Made by a program: the position numbers and the translations under genes. Under the pieces are notes generated by a model that was not told the DNA's origin, searched no databases, and saw nothing but the letters and a program-made list of their open reading frames with translations. Of a stretch of DNA of 64,000 nt, positions 1 through 9,295 are shown piece by piece. The DNA is from Paenibacillus sp. PAMC 26794. Lineage in GTDB: Bacteria; Bacillota; Bacilli; Paenibacillales; Paenibacillaceae. The stretch covers positions 119,550 through 183,549 of the forward strand of contig NZ_ANHX01000055.1 of the NCBI RefSeq assembly GCF_000316035.1, written 5' to 3'. Each line of letters opens with the position of its first letter. Position 1 is the stretch's first letter.

Positions 1-30
1 TTGTTATTCACAAAGGAGAGGACGAGTGTA

Positions 31-1086
31 ATGGCTACGAAGAAAGCAACCTTACCTGCTCATATGGAAAAACTCGTTAAAGATAATGATATCGCAACCG
101 TAAAAGAAATTTTCGAGCAATGCGAATGGGATGCCCGCGGGGGCTACAGCAAAGGTACGGCCCTCAGCTTTCGGCATATTTCGGATGAATTGGTTCGCTG
201 GCTGGTAGAGCAAGGGGCAAACATTAATGCAGGTGACAAATATCAACGCACGCCTTTACATGCCCATGCCTCACACTGGTCAGGAAATGTGCCCCTGTTC
301 CTTGAATTAGGTGCGGATCTGGACGCTGTGGATTACCAAAATGAAACACCGTTACATGCATCGGTCAATGGGTATAGAACCAAAGTGGTTCAAGAGTTGG
401 TAAACCAAGGCGCTACTATTAACGTAGAAAATAAACAGGGAAATACGCCTTTAGCTAAGGGGCTAGTCAATTGCAGCAATAGCGATATAGTCAATCTGAC
501 AGAGATTGCCGCAATTCTGCTGGATGCCGGAGCATCGGTCACCCCGGATATGAAAGAATCGGTGAGACGGATCGGTAAGGATTTTGAATTCGTCCGTGAG
601 AAGTTCAATAAGGACAAGGTCGATGAAGTTTCAGACGCGCTGATCAAACTGTACCCGTTATTTGATGTTGAGCCGGTAGCGAATCGGATCATGCACGATG
701 GGACTACCCCCATTCAGGTAAAGGCAACCACTTGGACCAAACAGCACCAAGAGCTGTGGGAATATCTCATTCCGGCCCAAGGCCACGCTCAAACGGTGCA
801 GGGAGAGGTCATTCGCATCACAGGACGTGTATCCCATGAAGTATTGGATAATGGCGGTGGAAACTGGGATGCAGAGTATCGCAAGATGCTGAATTCTCTG
901 ATTCGTCACTTGGGCTCTGGTACGCCACTCGCCCCGGCACTGCTCCAAGAGGCAGCAGACTTGGTCAGCAGACTGCGCAATGGATACGACTTTGATGCGC
1001 CTGCCAGATTATCCGAGTTGGCTGTGTTATGGGTGCTTGCCAATCCTCAGCCAGTCGCTATAGAGAAGCCAGAGTATACGCGTTAA
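31..1086 (+). CDS. Ankyrin-repeat protein
   Basis: A 351-residue soluble protein. Two to three ankyrin repeats lie in the first third, recognisable by TPLHA-type turns (YQRTPLHAH, NETPLHASV, GNTPLAKG) and GA-D/N loops (QGANINAGD, GADLDAVD, QGATINVEN). Ankyrin repeats mediate protein-protein contacts; the partner cannot be read from the sequence. The C-terminal half (from about residue 190) has no recognised domain. The reading frame is open to the window edge, but the start is placed at the ATG at 31 because AAAGGAGAGG sits just upstream at 10-19. No signal peptide or membrane segment is seen, so it is probably cytoplasmic. It is convergent with the dus gene. Confidence 0.85.
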   Translation: MATKKATLPAHMEKLVKDNDIATVKEIFEQCEWDARGGYSKGTALSFRHISDELVRWLVEQGANINAGDKYQRTPLHAHASHWSGNVPLFLELGADLDAVDYQNETPLHASVNGYRTKVVQELVNQGATINVENKQGNTPLAKGLVNCSNSDIVNLTEIAAILLDAGASVTPDMKESVRRIGKDFEFVREKFNKDKVDEVSDALIKLYPLFDVEPVANRIMHDGTTPIQVKATTWTKQHQELWEYLIPAQGHAQTVQGEVIRITGRVSHEVLDNGGGNWDAEYRKMLNSLIRHLGSGTPLAPALLQEAADLVSRLRNGYDFDAPARLSELAVLWVLANPQPVAIEKPEYTR

Positions 1087-1093
1087 ACAGCAA

Positions 1094-1135
1094 AGCAAAA
1101 AAAGAAGCGGAAAAGTTACCGCTTCTTTTTTTGCT
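1094..1135. terminator. Bidirectional intrinsic terminator
   Basis: Arms AAGAAGCGG / CCGCTTCTT are flanked by A-runs on the left and T-runs on the right. It can serve both the ankyrin gene and the convergent dus gene. Confidence 0.85.
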
Positions 1136-1181
1136 ATTAAATCTACCTGAATCATACTCCTATCCATGATTACGTCTTACT

Positions 1182-2156
1182 CTACTCCACCTGTTCATTA
1201 CTTTCAAACTGATTGAGCAATTCGCGTACTTTAGAAGTGGTTTTGGCGTTCATCAAGCTGTTTCTCAGCTCACTAGCACCGCGGAAGCCACGAACATAGA
1301 TTTTGAAAAAACGGGCCAGCGGGCTGAACGAACGTGGTTCAAGCTCGGAATATTGATCATGGAGATCCAGATGCAGCCGTAGCAAATCAAGCAATTCCGT
1401 GCTGCTGTGTTCCTTCGGCTCCTTCTCAAAAGCAAACGGATTCTGGAAAATACCGCGTCCAATCATAATGCCATCCACACCATATTGCTCCGCGAGTCTC
1501 AGGCCTGTCTCACGGTCAGGAATATCCCCATTAATCGTCAGCAGTGTATTAGGAGCTATCTCGTCACGAAGTTTTTTAATCTCCGGAATCAGTTCCCAGT
1601 GAGCGTCTACTTTGCTCATTTCTTCTCTCGTCCGCAGGTGAATGGACAGATTCACAATGTCCTGTTGCAAGATATGGGTTAACCAGTCACGCCATTCATC
1701 GACCTCAGTAAATCCGAGACGCGTTTTTACACTGACCGGCAGCCCCCCGGCTTTCGCCGCCTGAATAATCTCCGCCGCAAGGGCTGGCCGGCAGATCAAG
1801 CCGCTTCCTTTTCCATTCTCGGCTACATTCGCTACCGGACAACCCATATTGATATCGATGCCTTTAAATCCTTCTTTCGCCATACCGATACTCATCTCAC
1901 GAAAGAATTCCGGTTTATCTCCCCAGATATGAGCTACAATCGGCTGTTCGTCCGCTGTAAAAGTTAGACGCCCGCGCACACTATGGTGCCCCTCCGGGTG
2001 ACAATAACTCTCTGTGTTCGCAAACTCCGTAAAAAACACATCCGGTCTGCCCGCTTCACCTACGACATGCCGAAACACAACATCCGTCACATCTTCCATG
2101 GGTGCGAGTATAAAAAATGGTCGTGGCAATTCACGCCAAAAGTTTTCCTTTGTCAT
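1182..2156 (-). CDS. dus: tRNA-dihydrouridine synthase
   Basis: An FMN- and NADPH-dependent enzyme that reduces uridine to dihydrouridine in tRNA D-loops, acting in the cytoplasm. It shows the family hallmarks: an N-terminal APMEDVTD, the catalytic-Cys motif NMGCP, the phosphate-binding region VKTRLG, and the C-terminal FMN-binding INGD and IMIGRGIFQNPF. The TIM barrel is followed by a C-terminal helical domain; 324 residues is normal. The start is placed at the internal ATG at 2156 because GAGGAGC precedes it, rather than at the upstream ATG seven codons earlier. Which Dus subgroup and which tRNA positions it targets cannot be decided here. It appears monocistronic. Confidence 0.9.
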   Translation of the reverse strand: MTKENFWRELPRPFFILAPMEDVTDVVFRHVVGEAGRPDVFFTEFANTESYCHPEGHHSVRGRLTFTADEQPIVAHIWGDKPEFFREMSIGMAKEGFKGIDINMGCPVANVAENGKGSGLICRPALAAEIIQAAKAGGLPVSVKTRLGFTEVDEWRDWLTHILQQDIVNLSIHLRTREEMSKVDAHWELIPEIKKLRDEIAPNTLLTINGDIPDRETGLRLAEQYGVDGIMIGRGIFQNPFAFEKEPKEHSSTELLDLLRLHLDLHDQYSELEPRSFSPLARFFKIYVRGFRGASELRNSLMNAKTTSKVRELLNQFESNEQVE

Positions 2157-2540
2157 CTCAAAAGCTCCTCTATACATTCCAGGACAGTCTTTGTCCTCAT
2201 TAATAGTTAAAATAGTAAAACTCGTAACTCATGCAACTGCTGGCCTATCATTTACATGATCATTCGCAGTTTCGTTGCAATTCACATTATGCTGTCCTTG
2301 CTTCTTCACTTATATCATGCAAATGAACTTCCTTCAAACAGCAGTATCTGTTATTACTTCCATTAGAACTTCAGATTATTGAACGTTCGATGATCTCTAA
2401 ATTGCCCTTTCCCGATTTTATCACGTCTTTATTAGATTTTCAGCCCGATTGCTCTTGCCGAACTGGAAAAGCTCCTCTAAAATGAAGCTCGACAGGCTTT
2501 TAACCTGCAAATCGAGATTTTAAGGAGGCCTGAATTATAT
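2157..2540. other. Intergenic region with one nested hairpin
   Basis: This holds the dus leader and the region before the small DUF2536 gene. At 2488-2516 there is a nested hairpin, outer arms CTCGA/TCGAG enclosing CAGG/CCTG, ending five bases before the AAGGAGG ribosome binding site at 2521-2527. I see no gene or known riboswitch. Confidence 0.4.
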
Positions 2541-2747
2541 ATGGAAATTTCACTGGATATGATCAAAGACAAAGTCGAATGCTTGCAGGCTTATGACTTT
2601 CATGAACTGGCGCGAGCGATTGAAGAACGAATTGAAATCAACAAAGCGCTAATGCTGCGAGTGAAGCAAGTTCAACATCAAGTAACATTTGACCCTATAC
2701 GTACCAAAATGTTATATAGTGCAGTTGTGCATTTTGCCGTAGATTAA
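2541..2747 (+). CDS. DUF2536 family small protein (YrzA-like)
   Basis: A 68-residue cytoplasmic protein. Its sequence pattern (IKDKVECLQ, IEERIEINKALML, VQHQVTFDP, KMLYSAVVHF) matches what I know of the DUF2536/YrzA family of Bacillus and Paenibacillus, whose function is unknown. A consensus AAGGAGG lies 13 bases upstream of the ATG. A hairpin directly before the ribosome binding site (2488-2516) could modulate translation, which is inference. It is followed by an intrinsic terminator, so it is a single-gene unit. Confidence 0.8.
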   Translation: MEISLDMIKDKVECLQAYDFHELARAIEERIEINKALMLRVKQVQHQVTFDPIRTKMLYSAVVHFAVD

Positions 2748-2821
2748 TGGACCAAGATTTTCAATAGTGAAAAACAATTCACTGACGCAATTGCATTTAA
2801 GCATATCCTATAAAGCATGCA

Positions 2822-2856
2822 AAAAAGAAGACGCGAATTCGCTCGCGTCTCTTTCC
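2822..2856 (+). terminator. Intrinsic terminator after the DUF2536 gene
   Basis: Perfect 8-bp arms AGACGCGA / TCGCGTCT with a 6-nt loop, followed by CTTT. Confidence 0.7.
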
Positions 2857-3031
2857 ATATCAAACTCCATTTTCTCTTATTAAAACTCCTGCTTAAATAA
2901 CATCGCCAAGTTTGTTTAAAACGCGGTGTTAAAAGAGGATTTTTGTCACCTGTAATCATATTTTACATAGTTAAATACGGGATCGTACCACTATACAAAC
3001 AGTCATTTTTGAGGATTAAGGGGGTAATACC

Positions 3032-3913
3032 ATGCAAGAATTAATATTTATGAAGAATTATAAAAACAATGAAGTACTGCGCAAAAGTTTTTTCGAGCTT
3101 GCTGTCGACACGTTTGAGATCAATTTTGAAGATTGGTATCAACAAGGATACTGGGGCGAGCGTTACATCCCTTATTCATATGTCGATGGAGACCAGGTTA
3201 TTGCCAACGTTTCTGTTAACATCCTTGAGCTCATCATTCACGGTGAGAAGAAAAAAGCGATTCAAATCGGCACGGTGATGACACATCCTGATTATCGGGG
3301 AAAAGGACTCTCCACACGTTTAATGAATAAAGTTTTAGAGGAATACGAGAACAAGTACGATTACATGTACCTTTTTGCCAATGAATCGGTGCTTGATTTT
3401 TATCCCAAGTTTGGATTTAATCCTGTGGAAGAACATCTTTTTTCAATGAATTATACGGCAAAAAAATCACCCGAGCCTGCGAACATCCGAAAACTAAATG
3501 TAACTAACGCGGAGGATTTACGTCTTATTCAAAAATTGGCATCGGAAAGATTGCCTGTTTCTCAGCATTTCGCAACCCATCATGCTCAAGGAATACTCAT
3601 GTTTTATTGCCTGAATGTCTTTAGTGATGATATTTATTACTTGGAAAACGAAAACGTCATTGTTATTTATCAGAAAGAAGACAATCATATTGAGCTCTTC
3701 GACGTTGTTAGCTTAAACGAAATGAATATGAAAGATATATTGGATAAGATTGCAGATGAAGATACAGAGAAAGTAACCTTTCATTTCACTCCAGATGCAA
3801 CAGATGATATCGTTCTAAAAAGTTCGATCACCAATGAAGGTTTATTTGTAAGAACCCATGGTGAACATCTCTACCCTCTGCACGTTAAACATCCGATTAC
3901 ATCTATTGCTTGA
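3032..3913 (+). CDS. GNAT family N-acetyltransferase
   Basis: A 293-residue acyl-CoA-dependent acetyltransferase. The acetyl-CoA-binding motif A is visible as VMTHPDYRGKGLSTRLM near residues 88-104, followed by the FANESVLDFYPKFGF motif B region, where the tyrosine usually acts as general acid. The C-terminal 150 residues form an extra domain, giving a two-domain layout like the large Eis/YitI-like GNATs of Firmicutes. The substrate is unknown. The start is supported by AAGGGGG upstream. It stands alone between terminators. Confidence 0.85.
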   Translation: MQELIFMKNYKNNEVLRKSFFELAVDTFEINFEDWYQQGYWGERYIPYSYVDGDQVIANVSVNILELIIHGEKKKAIQIGTVMTHPDYRGKGLSTRLMNKVLEEYENKYDYMYLFANESVLDFYPKFGFNPVEEHLFSMNYTAKKSPEPANIRKLNVTNAEDLRLIQKLASERLPVSQHFATHHAQGILMFYCLNVFSDDIYYLENENVIVIYQKEDNHIELFDVVSLNEMNMKDILDKIADEDTEKVTFHFTPDATDDIVLKSSITNEGLFVRTHGEHLYPLHVKHPITSIA

Positions 3914-3963
3914 TGATTTATTTAATAAGACCTACCACCAGACCATACTTAAAAAAGATCAAA

Positions 3964-3990
3964 AAGGAGCAGGATTTCCCTGCTCCTTCG
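3964..3990 (+). terminator. Intrinsic terminator after the GNAT gene
   Basis: Arms AAGGAGCAGG / CCTGCTCCTT with a short loop. The T-tract is weak. Confidence 0.65.
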
Positions 3991-4098
3991 TTATGTGAAA
4001 CTTCTTTCTCTCATCAAACGTAAATTCACAAGGTATAATGAAATCAGATGACCGTTCAGCATGATCTTATGACCATCATAATGAAGGAGGGGACATTC

Positions 4099-5964
4099 GT
4101 GGCGTTTATCCCGCTAAACTGCCCCAATTGCAACGGAAAAATCGAATACAAGAAGGATGAGGTTTTAAAGTGTCCCTATTGTGAAACAGAGCTTTTATTG
4201 AAGCAAAATCATGTCTATTACGTAGACCAGACTATTAATCATTACCATGGAACGCCCCCTAAAGTACCACCGAAGCAGACTGCCTCCGTAAAGGTAATGC
4301 TGATACTGATGTTAGTCCTAACTGGCGCGATCGGTACATATTTTTATTATAGCAACAGCTCCACCTATCCAAAAACAGAAGCCAATCTGCCTGTACGAAA
4401 GATGCCTGAAAGCGAGGTTCTGCTCTCATTTTTGCGAGATATCTTTGATAAAGGGTCCGCCTTGCCAACAGAGGAGGAATTGGCTCGTATTCGCTATTTA
4501 ACCGTAGAGCATTCGGAGAATGATCAGTGGAAGTTTACATATAGCCTCTCCGATCCCTTCAGCGATGAACAAGCCGAGAAGATCACTTATATTACTCAGG
4601 ACAAGAAACTGAATAGCCAGCGGATTGATCAGCGAGATTTTGAAGCTTTTAAGGGACTGACGGCATTGGACCTGACGAATACCTATGAAATATCCCAGAC
4701 GGACCAAACCACTTTGGCCCATATGCCCGGATTAAAAAGTTATGGTGGCGCTTTTAACGAATCCTTTAGTACATTTTCGGGCTACTTTGGCGACAAGTCT
4801 AAAATTACGGAGCTTACCACTCAGCTTCGCAGCAATCAGGAATTGGCCATGTTGCTGGAATTCCCCAATCTGAACTCTTTATCCATTACCTATGTGGATG
4901 AGTCCGTAACAGATTTTCACTTGTTAAACCAATTGCCAATCAAGTCCCTGTCGCTCACCTTTGTCGATGAACTCGGATGGTTGTCGTCCATGACCGGGCT
5001 ATCATCCTTGTCTATACAGTACAGTGAAACCACAGACCTGCAGCCGCTGTATGCCTTGACCCAGCTTCAGGAGCTTCAGTTGTCCTACTTAACGAACGTA
5101 AAGTCCATCGACTTTGTGCAAAATATGCCTGCTCTACAAACACTAGATATCGAAAATGTAAACTTCTCCAGTCTGGAGCACTTGACCGGTAAAAACTCCA
5201 TTACTACGCTGCGCCTGGCTTCTCTAAGTGAGCTTGGCTCGGTAAAGGCCATAAACAGTCTGCCCTCTCTGCGGGAATTAATGTTGTCCGGTTACTACAA
5301 GAATGCAGAAGCGCTGACACTGCCTAAAGTAGAGCGAGTGGAAATTCCAAGCTCCTTTCTCCCCGGGCTAAAGGCCCCGGCTACAACCAGTCTGACGCTC
5401 CGTGGCGGAAGTGGGGAATTGAACTTGGCTGCGCTGGGGAAATTCCCGAAACTGGAGCAACTCTCGCTCTGGGAGATCGATGAAATAACCCGTCTTGCCG
5501 CCTTGGACGGCTTGTCCCGCCTAGAGACCTTAAACATTTACGACTCGTCACTGTTCAAAGAAAGCGATGCCTTATTTCGTTTGAAGCAGGTGAAATCTTT
5601 GGTTTGCTCCGAGTGTAGGCTGAACTTTGAACAAAAGGCGGCCGCGGAGAACAGCGTACTTGAACATTTGACCTTAAACCAGTCATATTTTAGCATGAAC
5701 AATACCTCTGTTACTGAAATTGATCAAATGATGCCTTACTTTGCCAAAATGTCCGCTCTGCGTTCCTTCACTCTGCAAGACAGCAATTTGGCTTCTCTCG
5801 AATTTATGAGTAAATGGAAGGCCATAGAAGAGCTTCATCTCGAGAACAACGCCATTTCCAATATCGAGACCCTAAGCCAGCTGCCTAATCTGCAAAAGGT
5901 ATATCTATCCGGTAATTCCGTACAAAACAAATCTGTGGTTGGCGCGAGTGTGCATGTGTATTAG
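4099..5964 (+). CDS. Membrane protein with zinc ribbon and leucine-rich repeats
   Basis: A 621-residue protein. Residues 8-28 hold a zinc-ribbon of the CPNC...CPYC type. One transmembrane segment (about residues 73-92, VKVMLILMLVLTGAIGTYFY) follows. The remainder is largely leucine-rich-repeat (LxxLxLxx, from about residue 190 to the C-terminus). The likely topology is a cytoplasmic zinc ribbon with an extracytoplasmic LRR domain acting as a binding surface. I prefer the GTG at 4099 because AAGGAGGGG lies at 4084-4092, at ideal spacing; the in-frame ATG at 4048 lacks a ribosome binding site. The function is unknown, and a stress-sensing or surface-interaction role would be speculation. Confidence 0.8.
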   Translation: MAFIPLNCPNCNGKIEYKKDEVLKCPYCETELLLKQNHVYYVDQTINHYHGTPPKVPPKQTASVKVMLILMLVLTGAIGTYFYYSNSSTYPKTEANLPVRKMPESEVLLSFLRDIFDKGSALPTEEELARIRYLTVEHSENDQWKFTYSLSDPFSDEQAEKITYITQDKKLNSQRIDQRDFEAFKGLTALDLTNTYEISQTDQTTLAHMPGLKSYGGAFNESFSTFSGYFGDKSKITELTTQLRSNQELAMLLEFPNLNSLSITYVDESVTDFHLLNQLPIKSLSLTFVDELGWLSSMTGLSSLSIQYSETTDLQPLYALTQLQELQLSYLTNVKSIDFVQNMPALQTLDIENVNFSSLEHLTGKNSITTLRLASLSELGSVKAINSLPSLRELMLSGYYKNAEALTLPKVERVEIPSSFLPGLKAPATTSLTLRGGSGELNLAALGKFPKLEQLSLWEIDEITRLAALDGLSRLETLNIYDSSLFKESDALFRLKQVKSLVCSECRLNFEQKAAAENSVLEHLTLNQSYFSMNNTSVTEIDQMMPYFAKMSALRSFTLQDSNLASLEFMSKWKAIEELHLENNAISNIETLSQLPNLQKVYLSGNSVQNKSVVGASVHVY

Positions 5965-5969
5965 ACAAG

Positions 5970-6010
5970 AAGGGGTTCGAGAATTATGTATAAATTCTCG
6001 AACCCCTTAT
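5970..6010. terminator. Bidirectional intrinsic terminator
   Basis: A 16-bp perfect stem, AAGGGGTTCGAGAATT pairing with AATTCTCGAACCCCTT. It separates the LRR gene from the convergent tetR gene. Confidence 0.85.
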
Positions 6011-6039
6011 GTTTATGTTTAGCTTTCTAACCATCATCG

Positions 6040-6621
6040 CTACACTCCAGAACGCTGCGGATTGACCGTGCCAAAGATATGATACGGTGTTATCCCCTTT
6101 GAAAATAGACTATCGATCAGTTTGATCAATTCCTCCGACGATAGATCTTTGTCGTTGCGTATCCAAAGACGAAACATAGATATTAATGTCGAAATGTAAA
6201 ACTCAATGATATATGGTGCCAAGACATCATCTGTTGGAAAATCCACAATCAATCGCTCAAAGGGAATTTCTCTTTTCAAGCGTTCCACAAAATGAACAGA
6301 ACCATAGTCGCCCAATATAGCTTTAAGAACTGAAATCTCCTCTGCATTTTCTAAGCATTGAAGTGCATCTTGAATAGTATGTGTAGAAAACTCTCTGCCT
6401 GCCATTTCCTCCTTAATGGATTTCAAAATACGCTCTTCAACGCAGTCCAACAACTCATAGATATCTGTAAAGTATTGATAAAATGTACTCCGATTATATC
6501 CTGATTGGTTAGCAATCTCTTGAATAGATATTTTTTCGATGGGTTTTTGGCTATATAAATCGCAGAATACATTTATGAATGTCTGCCTTGTTTTGTCCGT
6601 AATTTCAGGTTGCTTTTTCAT
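6040..6621 (-). CDS. TetR/AcrR family transcriptional regulator
   Basis: A 193-residue repressor-type protein. The N-terminal helix-turn-helix is at about residues 34-60 (ISIQEIANQSGYNRSTFYQYF), with the typical YFTDIYELLD exit. The C-terminal ligand domain resembles the TetR_C_33-type seen in Firmicutes (FYISTLISMFRLWI). It is divergent from a ketopantoate-reductase-like gene across 149 bp that contains inverted repeats, so it most likely represses that gene and itself. The ligand is unknown. A second TetR/reductase pair with the same divergent layout lies at 30.6-32.3 kb. Confidence 0.88.
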   Translation of the reverse strand: MKKQPEITDKTRQTFINVFCDLYSQKPIEKISIQEIANQSGYNRSTFYQYFTDIYELLDCVEERILKSIKEEMAGREFSTHTIQDALQCLENAEEISVLKAILGDYGSVHFVERLKREIPFERLIVDFPTDDVLAPYIIEFYISTLISMFRLWIRNDKDLSSEELIKLIDSLFSKGITPYHIFGTVNPQRSGV

Positions 6622-6677
6622 TATTTGCCTCCGTTTGCTGTTCGATCAATTATCCGACAGATATTAAAAATCTGATG

Positions 6678-6739
6678 GTTGATGACCGTATAGTGAATCA
6701 ATACAATAATATTATACAACACGTTGTTGGATCATCAAC
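6678..6739. promoter_or_regulatory. Candidate TetR operator region
   Basis: In the divergent spacer, GTTGATGA (6678-6685) is the exact inverse of TCATCAAC (6732-6739), and a compact ACAAC-N2-GTTGT repeat sits at 6716-6727. Such symmetry between a tetR gene and its divergent target is the usual operator position. Assignment is inference. Confidence 0.5.
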
Positions 6740-6770
6740 AAGGATGAATATTGATTATTAGGAGGCTAAG

Positions 6771-7712
6771 ATGAGAATTTTATTTTTCGGTAGAGGTGTA
6801 ATATCGACCCAATACGCGTGGGCTTTCGAAAAGGCAGGCCACACCATTGAGTTTTACGTTAGAAAAGGGAGAAAAGAAACCTTCGGAAGTCATATAGCGC
6901 TTGAAATGTGGGACGCACGAAGAGCGAAACGGTTAATCAAGGAAAACTGGAAAGTCAAGCTGCATGAGGAGATAAGCCCAAATTACGATCTTATTATTGC
7001 GAGTGTCAACACGAAACAACTTCCCGAAGCAGCACAATTACTATCGACTACCGCGGGTAACACCCCGATCCTTATATTCAATAATATTTGGCAGGATTTA
7101 AAATCATCGATCTTGCCCTTGTCTATGAACAATGTTGTCTTTGGTTTCCCAGGAGCAGGAGGCGGCATTGAGGACAATAAGCTTAGGGGCGGCTTCTTAA
7201 AAACGATATTTCTGGAAAAACCACGTGTAGGCACGGAACAGATAAACAACAAGGTCAAAGAACTATTTGAAAGCGCCCATTTTAAAATCAATTGGATAAA
7301 GGATATGCAAAGCTGGCTATGGAATCACTTTGCCATGAATGCGGCGATGGAGGCCGAGGTGTTAAAACGGGGAAGTTTTCCAGCACTTATGAATCATCGT
7401 GACTCATTCGCAAATGTTGGTAAGAATATGCGGGAAATGGCACCTGTACTTAAAGCAAGAGGCGCAAAGATGGACGCGATTACTCTACTGTTGACCAAAA
7501 TTCCATCAGCACTTCTCGGCACGCTGTTTAACAAGGTTATTTTTGCAAAGGGCAACTTACCGCGACTTTTCATTGAATACAACAATAGTAAAGCCGGTTT
7601 TGCAGTACTTGAAGTTGTGAGAGAAGCAAAAAAGTTAGGTATACCTTCACCACGTCTTACTGCGGCATTTGCAAACACTGAGCAACAACACAAAGCTATT
7701 GAAAAAGGATAA
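6771..7712 (+). CDS. Ketopantoate reductase-like (PanE/ApbA family) oxidoreductase
   Basis: A 313-residue NAD(P)-dependent oxidoreductase. The Rossmann start MRILFFGRGVIST replaces the third glycine of GxGxxG by serine. Mid-protein KQLPEAA and the C-terminal NHFAMNAAMEAE helix fit the family architecture (N-terminal NADP domain, C-terminal helical domain). True PanE makes pantoate, but a dedicated TetR next door and a second paralogue in this window point to a specialised substrate rather than pantothenate synthesis. AGGAGG precedes the ATG. It is followed by a hairpin at 7774-7797. Confidence 0.82.
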   Translation: MRILFFGRGVISTQYAWAFEKAGHTIEFYVRKGRKETFGSHIALEMWDARRAKRLIKENWKVKLHEEISPNYDLIIASVNTKQLPEAAQLLSTTAGNTPILIFNNIWQDLKSSILPLSMNNVVFGFPGAGGGIEDNKLRGGFLKTIFLEKPRVGTEQINNKVKELFESAHFKINWIKDMQSWLWNHFAMNAAMEAEVLKRGSFPALMNHRDSFANVGKNMREMAPVLKARGAKMDAITLLLTKIPSALLGTLFNKVIFAKGNLPRLFIEYNNSKAGFAVLEVVREAKKLGIPSPRLTAAFANTEQQHKAIEKG

Positions 7713-7773
7713 ACTGGAAAACTTGATATTGTTCAGACCAACATCAACTCTACTAATGGTTATAACAACTATA

Positions 7774-7797
7774 GCCCGAGCTTTAGAAGCTTCGGGC
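7774..7797 (+). terminator. Terminator-like hairpin
   Basis: Arms GCCCGA(GCTT) / AAGCTTCGGGC with a one-base bulge. The T-tract is poor. It marks the end of the reductase gene before the island. Confidence 0.5.
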
Positions 7798-7837
7798 AAA
7801 GTAATTTATTAAAACAGGTAAATGTAGCTTCAAAACA

Positions 7838-8248
7838 CTACACCCTAACCCACATCGCTACACTCTCCACATGCTCTGTATGTGGGAACATATCCACCGG
7901 CGTTACCTCAACTGTGCGATAGCCACCATCCTCCAGCACAAGAAGATCACGTGCCAACGTACTCGGATTACAACTCACATACACCACTCGCTCCGGCTTC
8001 ATCTCCAGGATCGTTTCCAGCAAACGTGGATCACAGCCCTTGCGCGGTGGATCAACTACGATCACATCAGCTTCAATACCTTGTTCTTTCTAGCATGGAA
8101 TACCGTCCTCGGAAGCACCAACTTCGAACTTCACGTTACGCATCTCGTTCAAGAACGCATTGCTGCGAGCATCTTCAATCGCTTCGGGCACGATCTCCAC
8201 CCCGTATACCTGATCCGCATGTTGCGCCAGGAAAAGAGAGTTCGTTCC
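7838..8248 (-). pseudogene. Truncated rlmD 3' fragment (island border)
   Basis: This encodes only the C-terminal part of a 23S rRNA m5U methyltransferase: HADQVYGVEIVPEAIEDARS, VDPPRKGCDPRLL and YVSCNPSTLARDL are recognisable. Positions 7852-8248 align without gaps to 25560-25956 inside the intact rlmD, with about 58 mismatches by hand count, roughly 85% identity and many at synonymous positions. A TGG-to-TAG change (8090-8092) interrupts the frame. The terminal residues (MWVRV) differ from the resident gene (MLKWKGQD). The fragment therefore looks like the 3' end of another strain's rlmD that came in with the island and then decayed. It stops abruptly at about 8248, where AIPR sequence begins. 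Confidence 0.9.
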
Positions 8249-8999
8249 ACTCTGTGATGTAATCTGCGAAAGAAGCAAAGCTATACTGCGCCCCCTTGGA
8301 TACAACATCTGGCTTTTTAAGCCAAGAATTTTCACTCTTAGATAGAGAGGTTTTTTCAATGAGTTGAGTTTTCGGATTTTCGAGCTGAAATTTAGTTTTT
8401 TCTGTTTTTGTCAGATATGCCTGTTCGATGAGATATTCTCCACTTACTCTTTCATAAAACCAATGTGTTCTGCGTTGTGACCCTCCTATATTTGGAGCCC
8501 ACACACGCTGTGAATTGCTTTTCATTTCTTTATGATATGGATTATTTGGAGAAAAGTCAGACCTATTTACTTTATTTTAAGTATTAGCATATTCCGAGAC
8601 CTTTGATACAAAATTATATTGCTTCTCTTTTTCTTTAACTACTGATAATTTCATTTGAACTGAGACTTTTGATACATCTAATTTAGAATTTTTCTTAGCT
8701 GCATAAATTGATGATGTAGTTTGAGCACCATTTACAATTTGAAAATCTATGATTTTACTAATGTTTCCCTGCTCATCAAACTCTACTTCAATAGCTGTAG
8801 CTGTGATTCCGTTGTTGTAAGCAAAGAACAATTCAGCATAGTATTCGATCGAATTTCGAATTCCTTTGTTAACACCACCTTTAAATTGAAGAAAAGTCCT
8901 TACATTTTGCTCAAAAAGCCTCTGTCCGAATTAATCATAGATCTTTACAAGATCATCACCTGTCATAAATGAAAGATAAGACGGCCTCGTTGAACTAAC
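8249..8999 (-). pseudogene. Decayed AIPR-type abortive-infection gene fragment
   Basis: One continuous minus-strand frame carries motifs I recognise from the AIPR (abortive infection phage resistance) family: EQNVRTFLQFKGGVNKGIRN, FFAYNNGITATA, FQIVNGAQTTSSIY, RVWAPNIGGSQRRTHWFYER and KGAQYSFASFA. Two in-frame stops (8931-8933 and 8577-8579) kill it. Both ends are missing: the 3' end is cut by the rlmD fragment near 8248, and the 5' end is lost near 9000. In intact form such proteins act in phage defence; here it is a relic marking the accessory nature of the locus. Confidence 0.85.
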
Positions 9000-9056
9000 G
9001 GGACACGGTAGTTCAGAGGGAAAAAGAAAAAGAGGGGTTAATTGCCCCTCTTTGCT
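8993..9056. repeat. Inverted repeat and terminator-like hairpin at the AIPR breakpoint
   Basis: TGAACTA (8993-8999) and TAGTTCA (9009-9015) are perfect inverse arms around an 11-nt spacer, exactly where AIPR homology ends. They are followed by the hairpin AAGAGGGG/CCCCTCTT (9029-9051). The arms could be the scar of a lost element. Confidence 0.4.
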
Positions 9057-9295
9057 ATTTCCGCCAATACATCTCAACTATTAGTCTTTCCTGACCAACA
9101 GTGAGTAACACTCCACATGACTAGTGTGCTGTAACAAAATCAAAAAAAACACGGCATCTCTGCCGTTTGTGTTTAAAGTGTTGATGCAGACAGCGGCGGC
9201 GGCTTCTCTGTTCGCGGCGGTTTTCATACGATGAAAAGACACATGCACAGTATGCCTGTTGAAGCGGCTCATTTCTAGCAATATTAGATGTGATT

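Noticed and set aside
7838..8248. Frameshift in the rlmD fragment
   Set aside because: The two open pieces are in the same frame; the interruption is a single nonsense codon (TGG to TAG), not an indel.
9081..9281. A second rlmD-like tail (HTSHVECYSLLV) on the minus strand
   Set aside because: Only about 15 residues resemble the end of RlmD-type proteins; too short to call, the rest of the frame looks random.
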